64,000 bases of DNA from Paenibacillus sp. TCA20 (GCF_000732325.1 NZ_BBIW01000007.1:62001-126000), one strand, 5' to 3'; numbered from the stretch's first letter, positions 34,744-45,115 are shown. Numbers and translations: made by a program. Notes: a model not told the origin generated them from the letters alone.

Positions 34744-34770
34744 ATATCGGCAGATTAGAACTTTTTCTTA
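34744..34770 (-). promoter_or_regulatory. Predicted SigD promoter of flhO-flhP
   Basis: -10 GCCGATAT (34744-34751) is a perfect match to the SigD consensus; a 15-base gap and -35 TAAG (34767-34770, consensus TAAA) precede it. The -35 lies inside the last codons of mbl. The position, 99 bases before flhO, fits the known SigD dependence of the family. Confidence 0.85.
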
Positions 34771-35753
34771 AGGGAACGATCCAAATGATTGAGCATCAGG
34801 CCCGTCCCCTTGACGACACAGTGCATCGGATCCTCCGCCACCAGAACCGGAACTCTGAGCTCTTCCGCGAGCAGCTCGTCCAATCCTTTAAGCAGTGCAC
34901 CTCCACCGGTCAAAATCACTCCACGATCAATGATATCCGCTGCCAGTTCAGGCGGAGTCTGCTCCAGTACCGATTTGGCAGAGGCGACAATCCATTCTAC
35001 AGGGTCGGACAATGCCTCCTGAACCTCACCTGATGTAACCATAATCGTCTTCGGCAAGCCGCTGACCATGTCCCGTCCGCGAATATCGAGCTCCGCCTGC
35101 TCCCCATTCGGATGTACCGTACCGATCATCATCTTAATATGCTCTGCCGTCCGTTCTCCGATCAGGAGCTTGTACTTATTTTTGATATACTTCAGTATCG
35201 CTTCGTCAAACTTGTCCCCCGCCATTTTAATAGAAGAAGAGGTAACAATCTCACCCATGGACAGCACAGCAACATCCGTTGTCCCCCCGCCAATATCGAC
35301 GACCATATTTCCGCTCGGCTCATAGATGTTCATGCCTGCGCCAATGGCTGCTGCTTTGGGCTCCTCCTCCAGAAATACTTCCTTCGCCCCACTGCGTTCT
35401 GCCGCTTCACGAATTGCCTTCTGTTCTACAGAAGTGATATTGGTTGGTGCACATATTAAAATACGGGGACGGCTGTACCAATTCTTGCCGCCAACCCGAT
35501 GGATGAAATATTTAAGCATCGTTTCGGTAATATCAAAATCAGCAATGACCCCGTCACGCAAAGGCCGGATGGCCACGATGTTCCCAGGTGTGCGCCCCAC
35601 CATGCGTCTTGCTTCTTCTCCAACGGCGAGGACTCTCTTGGACCCGCTCTCAATCGTAACGACAGAAGGCTCGTCAAGCACAACTCCGCTTCCTTTCACG
35701 TGAATAAGCACATTTGCTGTGCCAAGATCAATGCCGATATCCTTGCTAAACAT
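34755..35753 (-). CDS. mbl: MreB-like rod-shape protein Mbl
   Basis: 332 aa, bacterial actin that guides side-wall peptidoglycan synthesis at the membrane. Actin-fold motifs: IGIDLGTANVLIHVKG (phosphate 1), VDIGGGTTDVAVLS (phosphate 2) and ILTGGGALLKGLDEL (adenosine). The amphipathic N-terminus MFSKDIG is typical. GGGGGC precedes the ATG by 8 bases. Neighbours spoIIID upstream and flhO-flhP downstream identify it as Mbl rather than MreB or MreBH. A long inverted repeat (35790-35837) lies in its leader. Confidence 0.96.
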   Translation of the reverse strand: MFSKDIGIDLGTANVLIHVKGSGVVLDEPSVVTIESGSKRVLAVGEEARRMVGRTPGNIVAIRPLRDGVIADFDITETMLKYFIHRVGGKNWYSRPRILICAPTNITSVEQKAIREAAERSGAKEVFLEEEPKAAAIGAGMNIYEPSGNMVVDIGGGTTDVAVLSMGEIVTSSSIKMAGDKFDEAILKYIKNKYKLLIGERTAEHIKMMIGTVHPNGEQAELDIRGRDMVSGLPKTIMVTSGEVQEALSDPVEWIVASAKSVLEQTPPELAADIIDRGVILTGGGALLKGLDELLAEELRVPVLVAEDPMHCVVKGTGLMLNHLDRSLKKKF

Positions 35754-36026
35754 ATAAAAGAGCCCCCAAAGTGATATTTTATAGGTCCGGGATTTTGCAT
35801 AAGTTGAAGGGTTAACGAATGGATTTATGCAAAATCCTCATGAAAATACGTTGTTTGCTGCATATCGAATCTTGCACCACTCGAATGATCCAAATGAATG
35901 CTTAATCCCTCATATAGCTATTGTTCGACAAAAGACAGCAACTTTATGTGAAAGTTCAATCGTATACTAGTCATATTTCGACGTAATCCCATCTTTTAAC
36001 ATATCATACTTCAGGGGAGGTATTCA
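35754..36026. other. mbl leader with a 13-bp inverted repeat
   Basis: GGATTTTGCATAA (35790-35802) is repeated as its exact complement at 35825-35837, with a 22-base spacer, 37-84 bases upstream of the mbl ATG. The rest is AT-rich. On the plus strand a GGGGAGG followed by ATG at 36027 is seen, but it opens a frame antisense to spoIIID. Confidence 0.6.
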
Positions 36027-36068
36027 ATGCATTTGTATGCTTCTGGTCCTATCTTAAGCAGGGTGATC

Positions 36069-36356
36069 TCAAGATTTGCTGGAGGCGAGCACCTCCCGTT
36101 TTTTGCCGCTCGATTTCTTATATTTGATCTTGGTGGCTTCTCCTCCCCGCAAATGACGGATGGATTTATGATACTCCAGAATGTGCTTTACCTGATCGGC
36201 AAGATCAGGGTTGATTTCCGGCAGCCGTTCGGTCAAATCCTTATGCACCGTGCTCTTTGAAACGCCAAATTCTTTGGCGATCGTCCGGACCGTATGCCTC
36301 GTCTCAACGATGCAGCGTCCAATCTTAATGGTCCGTTCCTTGATGTAATCGTGCAC
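36069..36356 (-). CDS. spoIIID: Stage III sporulation regulator SpoIIID
   Basis: 95 aa, DNA-binding protein that activates and represses mother-cell genes during sporulation. One helix-turn-helix covers about 23-45 (TVRTIAKEFGVSKSTVHKDL), followed by basic helices (YHKSIRHLRGGEATKIKYKK). GTG start behind GGGAGG. The length and the place between spoIIQ and mbl match B. subtilis. Confidence 0.97.
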   Translation of the reverse strand: MHDYIKERTIKIGRCIVETRHTVRTIAKEFGVSKSTVHKDLTERLPEINPDLADQVKHILEYHKSIRHLRGGEATKIKYKKSSGKKREVLASSKS

Positions 36357-36510
36357 GCTCCCGCCTCCCTACTGTGGATAGTTTGGTACATTATATGAGG
36401 GGCGTGCCTAGATATTCACGGTTTCAAAGGGTGACAAGCTTCGGCGGATGGATTTATTTTCATTTTCATTATCCACAGGTTTGTCCATTTCCGCGATTTA
36501 AGCGGCAAAA

Positions 36511-36538
36511 AAGAAAAAACAGCGGGTTTCCCCGCTGC
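36511..36538 (-). terminator. Rho-independent terminator of spoIIQ
   Basis: A 7-bp GC-rich stem (36521-36527 with 36532-36538) and a tetraloop, then TTTTTTCTTTTTT on the minus strand. Confidence 0.9.
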
Positions 36539-36560
36539 TTTATTAAAGATAGAACTTTTC

Positions 36561-37304
36561 TTATTTTTGTGGCAGGTACTGTTCTGGATTAACCGGTTTT
36601 CCTGCTTCGAACACTTCAAAGTGTACGTGATTGCCAAGATCCTTCTTCAGCTCGCTGGTTCCGGATGAGGCAATGATATCACCTTGTTTAACCTTGTCAT
36701 CCTGTTTCACTGTTACGTTAGACAAGCTTTGGTATACCGTCTTCAAATCGTTGTCATGTGTAATTTCAACGACCATTCCGTTTAACGGATGTGTTTCAAC
36801 ACGAGTTACCGTACCGCTCATTGCTGCTTTGACTTCAAAGCTCTGATCATCTGCTCTTGCGAGGTCAATACCGACATTGGCAAAAAACGTTTGGTCATAC
36901 TCTAGCAATGCACTTGCTTTTTCTTCACTCGATGCTTCTGAATCATAGAAAGGCTTCACGACACTTACATCAGCTGGGCTTGCAACCGGCCATGCGAGAT
37001 TCTCGGCTGTACCTTCTCCTTCACCGCTGCTAGCAGGCTCTTCTTCTAGATTCACTCCAGTGGTAGGAACCGATTCTCCTGTTTCTGAAACCTCATTTAC
37101 GGTCTCATTCACTAGAGATTGTCTGGTTGTGTCCTGGTAGACCCACACTAAAGTTAGTATAATAGCTGCTGCGGCAATGTAAGCTGCCGGGTATACCCAC
37201 CGTTTGGACAACAGCCTTTTCCAGGATGAAGGTTGTGAACTTTGTGCTCCTTGATTGGATTTTGGAGCATCTTCTTGGTTCTGATTTTTGTTTTGTTCAT
37301 TCAT
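36561..37304 (-). CDS. spoIIQ: SpoIIQ, forespore LytM-domain protein
   Basis: 247 aa. One membrane segment (about 37-56) follows a Gln/Asn-rich cytoplasmic tail; the outer part has an acidic linker and an M23/LytM domain (about 115-247). In Bacillus SpoIIQ binds SpoIIIAH across the engulfment space. The second zinc motif NHVHFEV is intact, but the first motif reads ANVGID with Asn143 in place of the metal-binding His (HxGxD), so the peptidase is probably inactive, as in the degenerate B. subtilis protein. GAGGTGATAGAAT lies before the ATG. A strong terminator follows. Confidence 0.93.
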   Translation of the reverse strand: MNEQNKNQNQEDAPKSNQGAQSSQPSSWKRLLSKRWVYPAAYIAAAAIILTLVWVYQDTTRQSLVNETVNEVSETGESVPTTGVNLEEEPASSGEGEGTAENLAWPVASPADVSVVKPFYDSEASSEEKASALLEYDQTFFANVGIDLARADDQSFEVKAAMSGTVTRVETHPLNGMVVEITHDNDLKTVYQSLSNVTVKQDDKVKQGDIIASSGTSELKKDLGNHVHFEVFEAGKPVNPEQYLPQK

Positions 37305-37388
37305 ATTCTATCACCTCAGTAACAAGTGTTACCGGGCGCAACTCTTTTATACTCGCCTATTAAAATATTTATGAAATTTTTTGAGAGT

Positions 37389-39083
37389 TCAGGATTTCTC
37401 GTTATATAAGAGCTCAGAAGCTCGTCCGAACGATATCCCGGTATAGTAGTGTTTGAGAATCTCTGTTGCTGTATATCCTTCCAAGGCCATGCCGTTTGCT
37501 CCCCACTGGCTCATGCCTACGCCATGTCCGTAGCCGATCGTCGTGATCGTAATCTCATTTCCTTTGGTAGACCATTTGAACTCACTAGATCTGAGCCCTA
37601 GCAGCTCTCTTATATCTTGTCCGGAGAAAATCTTGCTGCCTACCCGAATCTCTTTGATCCGATTCCCCTCGGTCTTAGAGATGACTTCGATAAAAGGCTT
37701 GGCCCCTGTGTTATTCGTAGACACCGGTACCGGATCCGGAATGACATTCAGCTTATTCATAAATTCCACACGTGTCATCGTCACACTCTCTTGGAATCCA
37801 GGTGCAATCTTGGCATCCCATGGACTGGCCACGCTTCGAAGGTAAGGAACCGCCTCCTGCCACACTTCCTCGGAGTTCTCTGTGTATCCATTGCTGGTGG
37901 AGAAGAAGGAGGCCGTAATCGGCTGTCCTTTGTATGTCATAATCGAATCCTTGCTCTCCCTTACAGCCTGCTCCAGCTTGGCCCATTCCTCTTGCTTGCC
38001 AAGCTCGGCCCACTTGTCCTCCAGACCGCCGTACGGATGATAAACCTGGTGATCCACGGTATCCGTGACATCGGCGCCGCTGACCGGAACGCCGCTGGCA
38101 TCGCCTGCGGCGAGACGCTTCACGATATAAGTGCGCGCGGCAATGGCCTGCGCCTTCAACGCCTCGAGGCCGAAGTCCGAAGGCATTTCGGCCGCCAGCA
38201 CCCCGGTGACGTACTGTTCCAGCGTCACCGTATCAATGGTGCCCGTCTCCTTCAGGTAGACGCGCACCATGGGTTCGGGATACACCTGGGCCGGCTGCGT
38301 AACGGCCGATCCAGGTGTATCCGGCGCTGAGGCAGCCGGCGGAGCTGCTGACTCCTGCGGCGCCTTCCCACCGGTGCTGCTGCCGGCGGGAGGCGCGGTT
38401 TGCTCCGCCGCTGGCGCTGGCTGCGGCGGAGTTCCCTCGCGGGGCCAAGCGAGCACTGCTGGAATCAGCAGTGCGGTGAGGGCCAGCCCCGCGAGGCCGG
38501 CGGCAGGTGCGAAGCGCCGCCGAGGAGGGCGCCGCGGGCTGCTGCCGCGGCGCCAGACGTAACGGGCCGTGGCGGGAGCCGGCCCGTCCTCTTCGTGAGC
38601 AGCCTGCGAACGATCCGGCTGCGGCTCCACCCCTGGCTGCAACTTACCTCCTTGCTCTGCCTCCGATTCCGATCCTGCCGCAGATTTCTCTGCCGTACCG
38701 AAGAAAAACACCTCAGGCAGCTTGTTTCTGACAGAGGCCGTCTGCATGCTCCCTGATTGATGTCCTGCATGCTTCTCAGTGAAGTCATGCTTGACGGGCG
38801 ACTTCTCAGCAGCTGTAATCTGATGATTCGGATTCTTTAGCATTTTGCTCTCTTCTTTTTTCTGTATCCTGTTGATATCTATTAATGTAGAGTCAGCGTT
38901 GGGATCAGGTTCGTTCTGCTTCTTTTTTGAGATGATGTACGGAGTAATCCCCGCCATTTCCTGTTCTGTCGAATTAGAATCAACAGAACGGGGATCTGGC
39001 CATGGGATTCGGACGATCCGGCTTCTTCGATAAGTGCGAACTCGTTCTTTCTTATAAGATGCATTGCTGCGTATCTTGCTCAT
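37389..39083 (-). CDS. spoIID: SpoIID, engulfment lytic transglycosylase with long N-terminal extension
   Basis: About 564 aa from the ATG at 39083 (MSKIRSNASYKK), 10 bases after GGAGGG. The C-terminal 290 residues are a normal SpoIID domain: MVRVYLKETGTIDTVTLEQY, the catalytic Glu in VLAAEMPSDFG, AIAARTYIV and GYGHGVGMSQWGANGMA. SpoIID cleaves denuded glycan during engulfment. Family members are usually about 340 aa; here over 200 residues are added before the membrane segment (GLAGLALTALLIPAVLA), plus an Ala/Pro/Gly-rich linker. Bases 38270-38640 are markedly GC-rich compared with the neighbours. The extension would be cytoplasmic; its role is unknown. Confidence 0.92.
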   Translation of the reverse strand: MSKIRSNASYKKERVRTYRRSRIVRIPWPDPRSVDSNSTEQEMAGITPYIISKKKQNEPDPNADSTLIDINRIQKKEESKMLKNPNHQITAAEKSPVKHDFTEKHAGHQSGSMQTASVRNKLPEVFFFGTAEKSAAGSESEAEQGGKLQPGVEPQPDRSQAAHEEDGPAPATARYVWRRGSSPRRPPRRRFAPAAGLAGLALTALLIPAVLAWPREGTPPQPAPAAEQTAPPAGSSTGGKAPQESAAPPAASAPDTPGSAVTQPAQVYPEPMVRVYLKETGTIDTVTLEQYVTGVLAAEMPSDFGLEALKAQAIAARTYIVKRLAAGDASGVPVSGADVTDTVDHQVYHPYGGLEDKWAELGKQEEWAKLEQAVRESKDSIMTYKGQPITASFFSTSNGYTENSEEVWQEAVPYLRSVASPWDAKIAPGFQESVTMTRVEFMNKLNVIPDPVPVSTNNTGAKPFIEVISKTEGNRIKEIRVGSKIFSGQDIRELLGLRSSEFKWSTKGNEITITTIGYGHGVGMSQWGANGMALEGYTATEILKHYYTGISFGRASELLYNEKS

Positions 39084-39423
39084 CTTCGCGTTTCCCTCCG
39101 TTCTATTTGCCTGCATGTTTCAACCAAGGCTCGTAGAGACTTCATAGAATATACATATGAGTCCCCACCATCTGATAGAACTAAATAAGAGAATCGAAAT
39201 GAAGATACTAGCAGATCATTAGAGAGTGAATGTACAGCATAACCAACCCGCAAACGCGCTTCCCGCCTGTCATTATAAACAATCTCAAATTCTCAATATA
39301 GGAATGGTTACTGCTTCATATTAGAAGCTGCTACTAATAGTAGTGATCACAGGCTCTCATCCTTGCAGCTACCAAGTTCGTAGAATTACGCTTTTAGTAA
39401 CTTACTTCGAAGACGATAAAGAT
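39084..39423. other. Intergenic region between murA and spoIID, no gene seen
   Basis: AT-rich, no frame with a ribosome binding site. It must hold the spoIID promoter. A TATAAT-like box on the minus strand near 39275 has no clear -35 partner, and no convincing SigE promoter could be aligned by eye. Confidence 0.5.
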
Positions 39424-39459
39424 AAAAAAAAGAACCAAGGCTGCTAGGAGCCTGGTTCT
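39424..39459 (-). terminator. Rho-independent terminator of murA
   Basis: Stem 39431-39437 with 39453-39459, extended by an inner GGCT/AGCC pairing, then eight T on the minus strand. Confidence 0.93.
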
Positions 39460-39496
39460 CTGTTCGAACACACTGTTGCATATATTTGTACTATCC

Positions 39497-40840
39497 TTAA
39501 GCTAAGCTGGATTGAACTTTGAAGAGAGGTGTTTCTTCCGCCTTCTTCTCGCTTGCCTTGTTCTCCAGCTTCGGCTCTTCCACAGATACACGGTAAATGT
39601 CAGCACCAAGGCCATTCAGCTTCTCAGCCAAATGAACATAGCCACGATCGATATGATGTACACCACCGACTTCTGTTGTACCGTCAGCAATTAAGCCAGC
39701 CAAGATCAGAGCAGCCCCTGCACGCAGGTCCGTCGATGTAACTTTGGCTCCGGTCAGCTTAGCACCGCCTGTAATAATAGAAGAACGACCTTCTACTTTA
39801 ATTTCGGCATTCATCAGATTAAACTCATCGACATGCATAAAGCGATTCTCAAACACCGTTTCCGTTACAACACTGGTTCCTTCAGATTTAAGCAAGAGCG
39901 CCATCATTTGCGACTGCATATCTGTAGGGAAACCTGGGTATGGTAAGGTTTTGACATCCACAGCTTTGAGAGGGCCGTCCGCAATCACACGAACACCATT
40001 CTCATCAGGAATAATCGTTACGCCCATTTCTTCCATCTTGGAGATGACAGGACCGAGGTGATCCGAGATCGCTCCCTCGACATAAACGTCGCCGCCTGTA
40101 ATAGCAGCAGCCGCCATATACGTACCTGCTTCAATCCGGTCAGGAATTACGGTGTGCTTCACGCCGTGAAGTTTGTCAACTCCATCAATACGAATGACGC
40201 CTGTACCCGCACCGCGGACTTTAGCTCCCATTCCATTGAGGTAGTTCGCTAGATCAACGATCTCAGGCTCTTTTGCCGCATTCTCAATCGTCGTTGTTCC
40301 TTCAGCAAGTGTAGCTGCCATCATGATATTCTCTGTCGCGCCAACACTGGCTACGTCCAGATAAATCTTAGCTCCGCGCAGCTTGCCGTTAGAACGTGCT
40401 TCTATATAACCTTGACCTAGACTGATTTCTGCACCCATCGCTTCAAACCCTTTGAGATGCTGGTCAATCGGGCGAGTACCAATGGCGCATCCGCCTGGTA
40501 AAGATATTTTTGTATAACCCATCCGAGTTAGCAAAGGACCCATAACTAAAAAGGAAGCCCGCATTTTCGTAACCCATTCGTAAGGGGCCTCGCACGAAGT
40601 TAGTTTCGTTGCATTTACGGTAATTACCTCATCCTGGTATTGTACTTCCGCTCCTAGCGATTCCAGTACTTTGTTAATTGTCATCACATCGTCGAGAGGA
40701 GGCGCATCAATAATTGTGCTTACTCCTTCTTCCCCTAAGAGAGAGGCGGCGATGATCGGAAGAACTGAATTTTTAGCGCCGCTGACTTTGACACTTCCGG
40801 TCAATCTCTTGCCTCCGCGGACGATAAATTTGCTCATCAT
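39497..40840 (-). CDS. murA: UDP-N-acetylglucosamine 1-carboxyvinyltransferase MurA
   Basis: 447 aa. It transfers enolpyruvate from PEP to UDP-GlcNAc, the first committed step of peptidoglycan synthesis. The fosfomycin-binding Cys118 lies in [16 protein letters not shown], so the enzyme should be fosfomycin-sensitive. The N-terminal [16 protein letters not shown] and [15 protein letters not shown] are typical. The last 25 residues are a charged extension ([12 protein letters not shown]) beyond the usual end. GGAGGG precedes two adjacent ATG codons (40840, 40837). In Bacillus-type genomes this copy next to spoIID is MurAA. Confidence 0.97.
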   Translation of the reverse strand: MMSKFIVRGGKRLTGSVKVSGAKNSVLPIIAASLLGEEGVSTIIDAPPLDDVMTINKVLESLGAEVQYQDEVITVNATKLTSCEAPYEWVTKMRASFLVMGPLLTRMGYTKISLPGGCAIGTRPIDQHLKGFEAMGAEISLGQGYIEARSNGKLRGAKIYLDVASVGATENIMMAATLAEGTTTIENAAKEPEIVDLANYLNGMGAKVRGAGTGVIRIDGVDKLHGVKHTVIPDRIEAGTYMAAAAITGGDVYVEGAISDHLGPVISKMEEMGVTIIPDENGVRVIADGPLKAVDVKTLPYPGFPTDMQSQMMALLLKSEGTSVVTETVFENRFMHVDEFNLMNAEIKVEGRSSIITGGAKLTGAKVTSTDLRAGAALILAGLIADGTTEVGGVHHIDRGYVHLAEKLNGLGADIYRVSVEEPKLENKASEKKAEETPLFKVQSSLA

Positions 40841-41390
40841 GGTTCCCTCCGCGCGTTTTTTTCCCTTTTCTGCTTACAATCTTAGATCCTGTAAAACAGA
40901 TCATCCGTTGCTTGCCCGAATGAATCGGAAAATTCGACATCATTACTTAATGTTCGTCAAGATGTCTTTCTTCAGAAAAGAATCGTTTTCATTGTTATTA
41001 GAATAATTTTATCGTAACTACACTACAAATCGAAGAAAAAGCGAGTCATTCGCTAATCCCCTAAATTCCATCATACCACCTGATAAATAAAGGAGACAAG
41101 CATTTTTTCATATAAGGCAGAATATTCTAGCTCCGGCTTCCATTAACACTTGTTTGACCCTTATTTTACAGGGACACTTATTACTTTCATTGTTCACATA
41201 AATACATGATGTTATTCGACAAAAGCCGTGTTGTTCTTGCCTAACAGAGATTAACCAGCTTTATATATCTTTAAAACAAGATTTTTATAAAATTATTCTT
41301 TACCTTGCTTTATGGTAATGCTCCGGGCTGAATCAATTTCCTAATTTAAGTTATGAAATCGATTTTGCTAAGTGAATTTATGTAAATTCA
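40841..41390. other. AT-rich spacer between murA and ywzB
   Basis: 550 bases without a supported gene. It holds a plausible murA promoter (41070-41099). A perfect 10-bp palindrome with a 2-base centre (41371-41392) touches the ywzB stop codon and could be a weak transcript end. Several AT-rich open frames lack ribosome binding sites. Confidence 0.6.
41070..41099 (-). promoter_or_regulatory. Possible SigA promoter of murA
   Basis: -35 TTGTCT (41094-41099), 18-base gap, -10 TATGAT (41070-41075). It would give a leader of about 220 bases. Confidence 0.45.
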
Positions 41391-41648
41391 CTAGAACAGA
41401 TATCTCAGCATTTGAGTCCAACTCAAATACTTCAGTATGAACTCAGACACGAAATGACCAATGACGATTGCGATTAACAGCTGCAGCATCCTTGCTTGAG
41501 GACTCTGCGGGTGACGTACGAACAAATCCAATTTCAGATGCTGTAATGACCACCAAGCTAAGGCAACACAGGCGAGTGAAACGATCATCGCTACCAGACC
41601 ATTCACACTAACCGCTTGATTAAGCTGGTCGTTCACTAATTGATCCAT
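41391..41648 (-). CDS. ywzB: DUF1146 family membrane protein YwzB
   Basis: 85 aa, two membrane helices (about 17-36 and 54-76) joined by a short loop containing LDLFVRHPQSPQARM. Size and layout match the DUF1146/YwzB family, found next to the atp operon in many Bacillota. GGAGGG precedes the ATG. A terminator of the atp operon lies upstream, so it is transcribed separately. Function is unknown. Confidence 0.88.
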   Translation of the reverse strand: MDQLVNDQLNQAVSVNGLVAMIVSLACVALAWWSLQHLKLDLFVRHPQSPQARMLQLLIAIVIGHFVSEFILKYLSWTQMLRYLF

Positions 41649-41842
41649 ATCCTACCCTCCGCCTTTATCATAACATCAGAAAATCACACACTGAGAAATC
41701 ATAGTCGGTAGACGCCCCCTTGTCAACATGCCAAATATCATATCTGACTGCCAATATACGTCACCTCCGTCAAAATTGTTCTCTTTCAGACACATTTCCT
41801 GTTTGTCCGGGTAATTCTCTGTCATTTCCTCGGAAATAATAT

Positions 41843-41891
41843 CAAAAATAAAAGAAGGATCTGGGACATATTCATGCCTCAGATCCTTCTT
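41843..41891 (-). terminator. Rho-independent terminator of the atp operon
   Basis: A perfect 12-bp stem (41852-41863 with 41880-41891), then TTTATTTTTG on the minus strand, about 50 bases past atpC. An 83-codon open frame overlapping it (41676-41927) is rejected. Confidence 0.93.
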
Positions 41892-41938
41892 CAGTTCATC
41901 TATTTTTAGAATGATCTCAAGCTTCATTCTACTTATGA

Positions 41939-42337
41939 TTACTGACCGGAAACTTTAAGCCGGTTCATGGCTTTTTGCAGTGCAAGCTCAGCACGTCTGT
42001 GATCATATTGATCCCGATTGCTCGAGAGACGTGTTTCTGCACGCTCTTTCGCAGCTCTTGCACGATCAACATCGATCTCATTAGCCAGCTCCGCACTTTC
42101 AGCCAGAATAACGACCTTCTCTTTGCGAACTTCAACAAATCCACCGGCAACGGCGATTCTTTGCTCTTTACCGTTCGCTTTAATCGTTACAGGGGCAATC
42201 TGCAATGGAGTCACGAAGGGTACGTGACCAGGTAAAATCCCCAGTTCTCCCTCCAGACCTCGAACAACCAGACTGTCAGCCTGTTCAGAGTAGATGAGTC
42301 GCTCCGGAGTTACGATTTCTAATAAAAAGGTGCTCAC
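41939..42337 (-). CDS. atpC: ATP synthase F1 epsilon subunit
   Basis: 132 aa. Central-stalk subunit that couples rotation and can inhibit ATP hydrolysis. N-terminal beta-sandwich (LEIVTPERLIYSEQADSLVV, GELGILPGHVPFVTPL) and C-terminal two-helix part (RARAAKERAETRLSS). GTG at 42337 is chosen: GGAGG is 7 bases upstream, whereas the ATG two codons earlier is only one base from it. Last gene of the operon; terminator at 41843-41891. Confidence 0.96.
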   Translation of the reverse strand: MSTFLLEIVTPERLIYSEQADSLVVRGLEGELGILPGHVPFVTPLQIAPVTIKANGKEQRIAVAGGFVEVRKEKVVILAESAELANEIDVDRARAAKERAETRLSSNRDQYDHRRAELALQKAMNRLKVSGQ

Positions 42338-42412
42338 TGTCATCCCTCCTGAACACTATCCGCAAGGGATAGTTCACTTCATGTGTGGATCATTAGTTCT
42401 AAGGCTTAAGAA

Positions 42413-43822
<1,410 letters not shown>

Positions 43823-43932
43823 TTAGTTCCCTCCTACAAGCTATAACAGATCAAAAGTCCAAAGAAATAGATATTTCTCCATTAACATTAAGCCCTGATT
43901 AGCCTTCGATTTATATTATTCCGTACATGACT

Positions 43933-44799
43933 TTAAGATTGAGCGTTAGCTCCCGCAACGATTTCCGTAATCTCTTGCGTGATTGCAGCCTGACGAGCAC
44001 GGTTATACGTAAGAGACAGCTCTCCAATAAGCTTGGAGGCATTCTTCGTCGCAGATCCCATGGCTGTCATCTTGGCACCGAGCTCACTTGCTTTACCGTT
44101 CAAGAGCGCCCCATAGATCAACGTTTCTGCATAGCGTGGAAGAAGAGCTTCCAGCACAGCATCCGCAGAAGGTTCATACTCATATTGAGCAGAAGCACCC
44201 GTGGATTGTTTCTCTGGTCTTTCCATTGGCAGAAGCTTCTCAACGGTTGGAACTTGAGTAAGTGCATTCACAAAACGGCTGTAGCAGATATAAATCTCAT
44301 CAAACTTACCTTCCTCAAATCCATTTACAGCTTGGTTGGCAATGGTTTTGATGTCTGCAAAAGAAGGCGAATCCGATAGATCCGTTACATCCAATTCAAT
44401 GGCCTGCTCCCGGCGTCTGAAGTAATCCCGACCCTTTCTTCCGATGACATAGAGAACATACTCGTCCTGGGATGAGTGGCGTTCTTTAAGGGTAAGTGTG
44501 ACTTGACGCAGGATGTTGGCATTGTATCCACCCGCAAGACCACGGTCTGAAGTGATGATCAGATAAGCCGTTTTCTTAACCGGACGTGAGACAAGCATCG
44601 GATGACTGACCTCATTGGAGGAAGATGCGATGCTTGTTACGACTTCCTTAAGTTTCTCGGAGTATGGGCGAGCAGCTTCTGCTTTCTCCTGGGCTTTTCT
44701 TAGCTTGGAGGCGGCGACCATCTCCATTGCTTTGGTGATTTGCTTCGTGCTTTGTACACTTTTGATTTGGCGCTTGATTTCGCGCATGCCTTTTGCCAT
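43933..44799 (-). CDS. atpG: ATP synthase F1 gamma subunit
   Basis: 288 aa. The rotor shaft: conserved N-terminal helix ([24 protein letters not shown] in two halves), [10 protein letters not shown], and the C-terminal helix [26 protein letters not shown] at 44799 is preferred, behind AAGGTGG (44808-44814); two GTG codons inside the site are unlikely starts. The SD lies only 3 bases from the last hairpin of the 44-bp repeat array, so its access may depend on that structure. Confidence 0.98.
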   Translation of the reverse strand: MAKGMREIKRQIKSVQSTKQITKAMEMVAASKLRKAQEKAEAARPYSEKLKEVVTSIASSSNEVSHPMLVSRPVKKTAYLIITSDRGLAGGYNANILRQVTLTLKERHSSQDEYVLYVIGRKGRDYFRRREQAIELDVTDLSDSPSFADIKTIANQAVNGFEEGKFDEIYICYSRFVNALTQVPTVEKLLPMERPEKQSTGASAQYEYEPSADAVLEALLPRYAETLIYGALLNGKASELGAKMTAMGSATKNASKLIGELSLTYNRARQAAITQEITEIVAGANAQS

Positions 44800-44812
44800 T
44801 TTTTTCACCACC

Positions 44813-45115
44813 TTAGAGTTTTGACGGAGTCAAAACTAACTTCGTAAGCATAAACCTTAGAGTTTTGACGGAGTCAAAACTAACTTCGTAAGCATAAACC
44901 TTAGAGTTTTGACGGAGTCAAAACTAACTTCGTAAGCATAAACCTTAGAGTTTTGACGGAGTCAAAACTTACTTCGTAAGCATAAACCTTAAAATTTTTG
45001 ACGGAGTCAAAAACTAGCATCGTAAGCATTAACTTAGTTTTGACGGAGTCAAAACTAACTTCGTAAGCATCAGCTTGAGGTTTTGACAGAGTCAAACCCA
45101 TTCCGTTTGCATTCA
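44813..45115 (-). repeat. Seven-unit tandem hairpin repeat between atpA and atpG
   Basis: Units of 44 bases: 44813-44856, 44857-44900 and 44901-44944 are identical; 44945-44988 has one change; 44989-45033 (45 bases), 45034-45074 (41) and 45075-45115 diverge. Each intact unit contains an 8-bp inverted repeat GTTTTGAC-gga-GTCAAAAC, so the transcript would carry a row of small hairpins with 3-base loops. The spacer makes atpA-atpG 420 bases, far more than usual. The array ends 3 bases from the atpG SD. Confidence 0.95.

Noticed and set aside
41676..41927. 83-codon minus-strand frame after atpC
   Set aside because: It contains the atp operon terminator (41843-41891) and lacks a ribosome binding site.
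44813..45115. CRISPR array
   Set aside because: Units abut directly with no unique spacers of constant length, and no cas genes are nearby.
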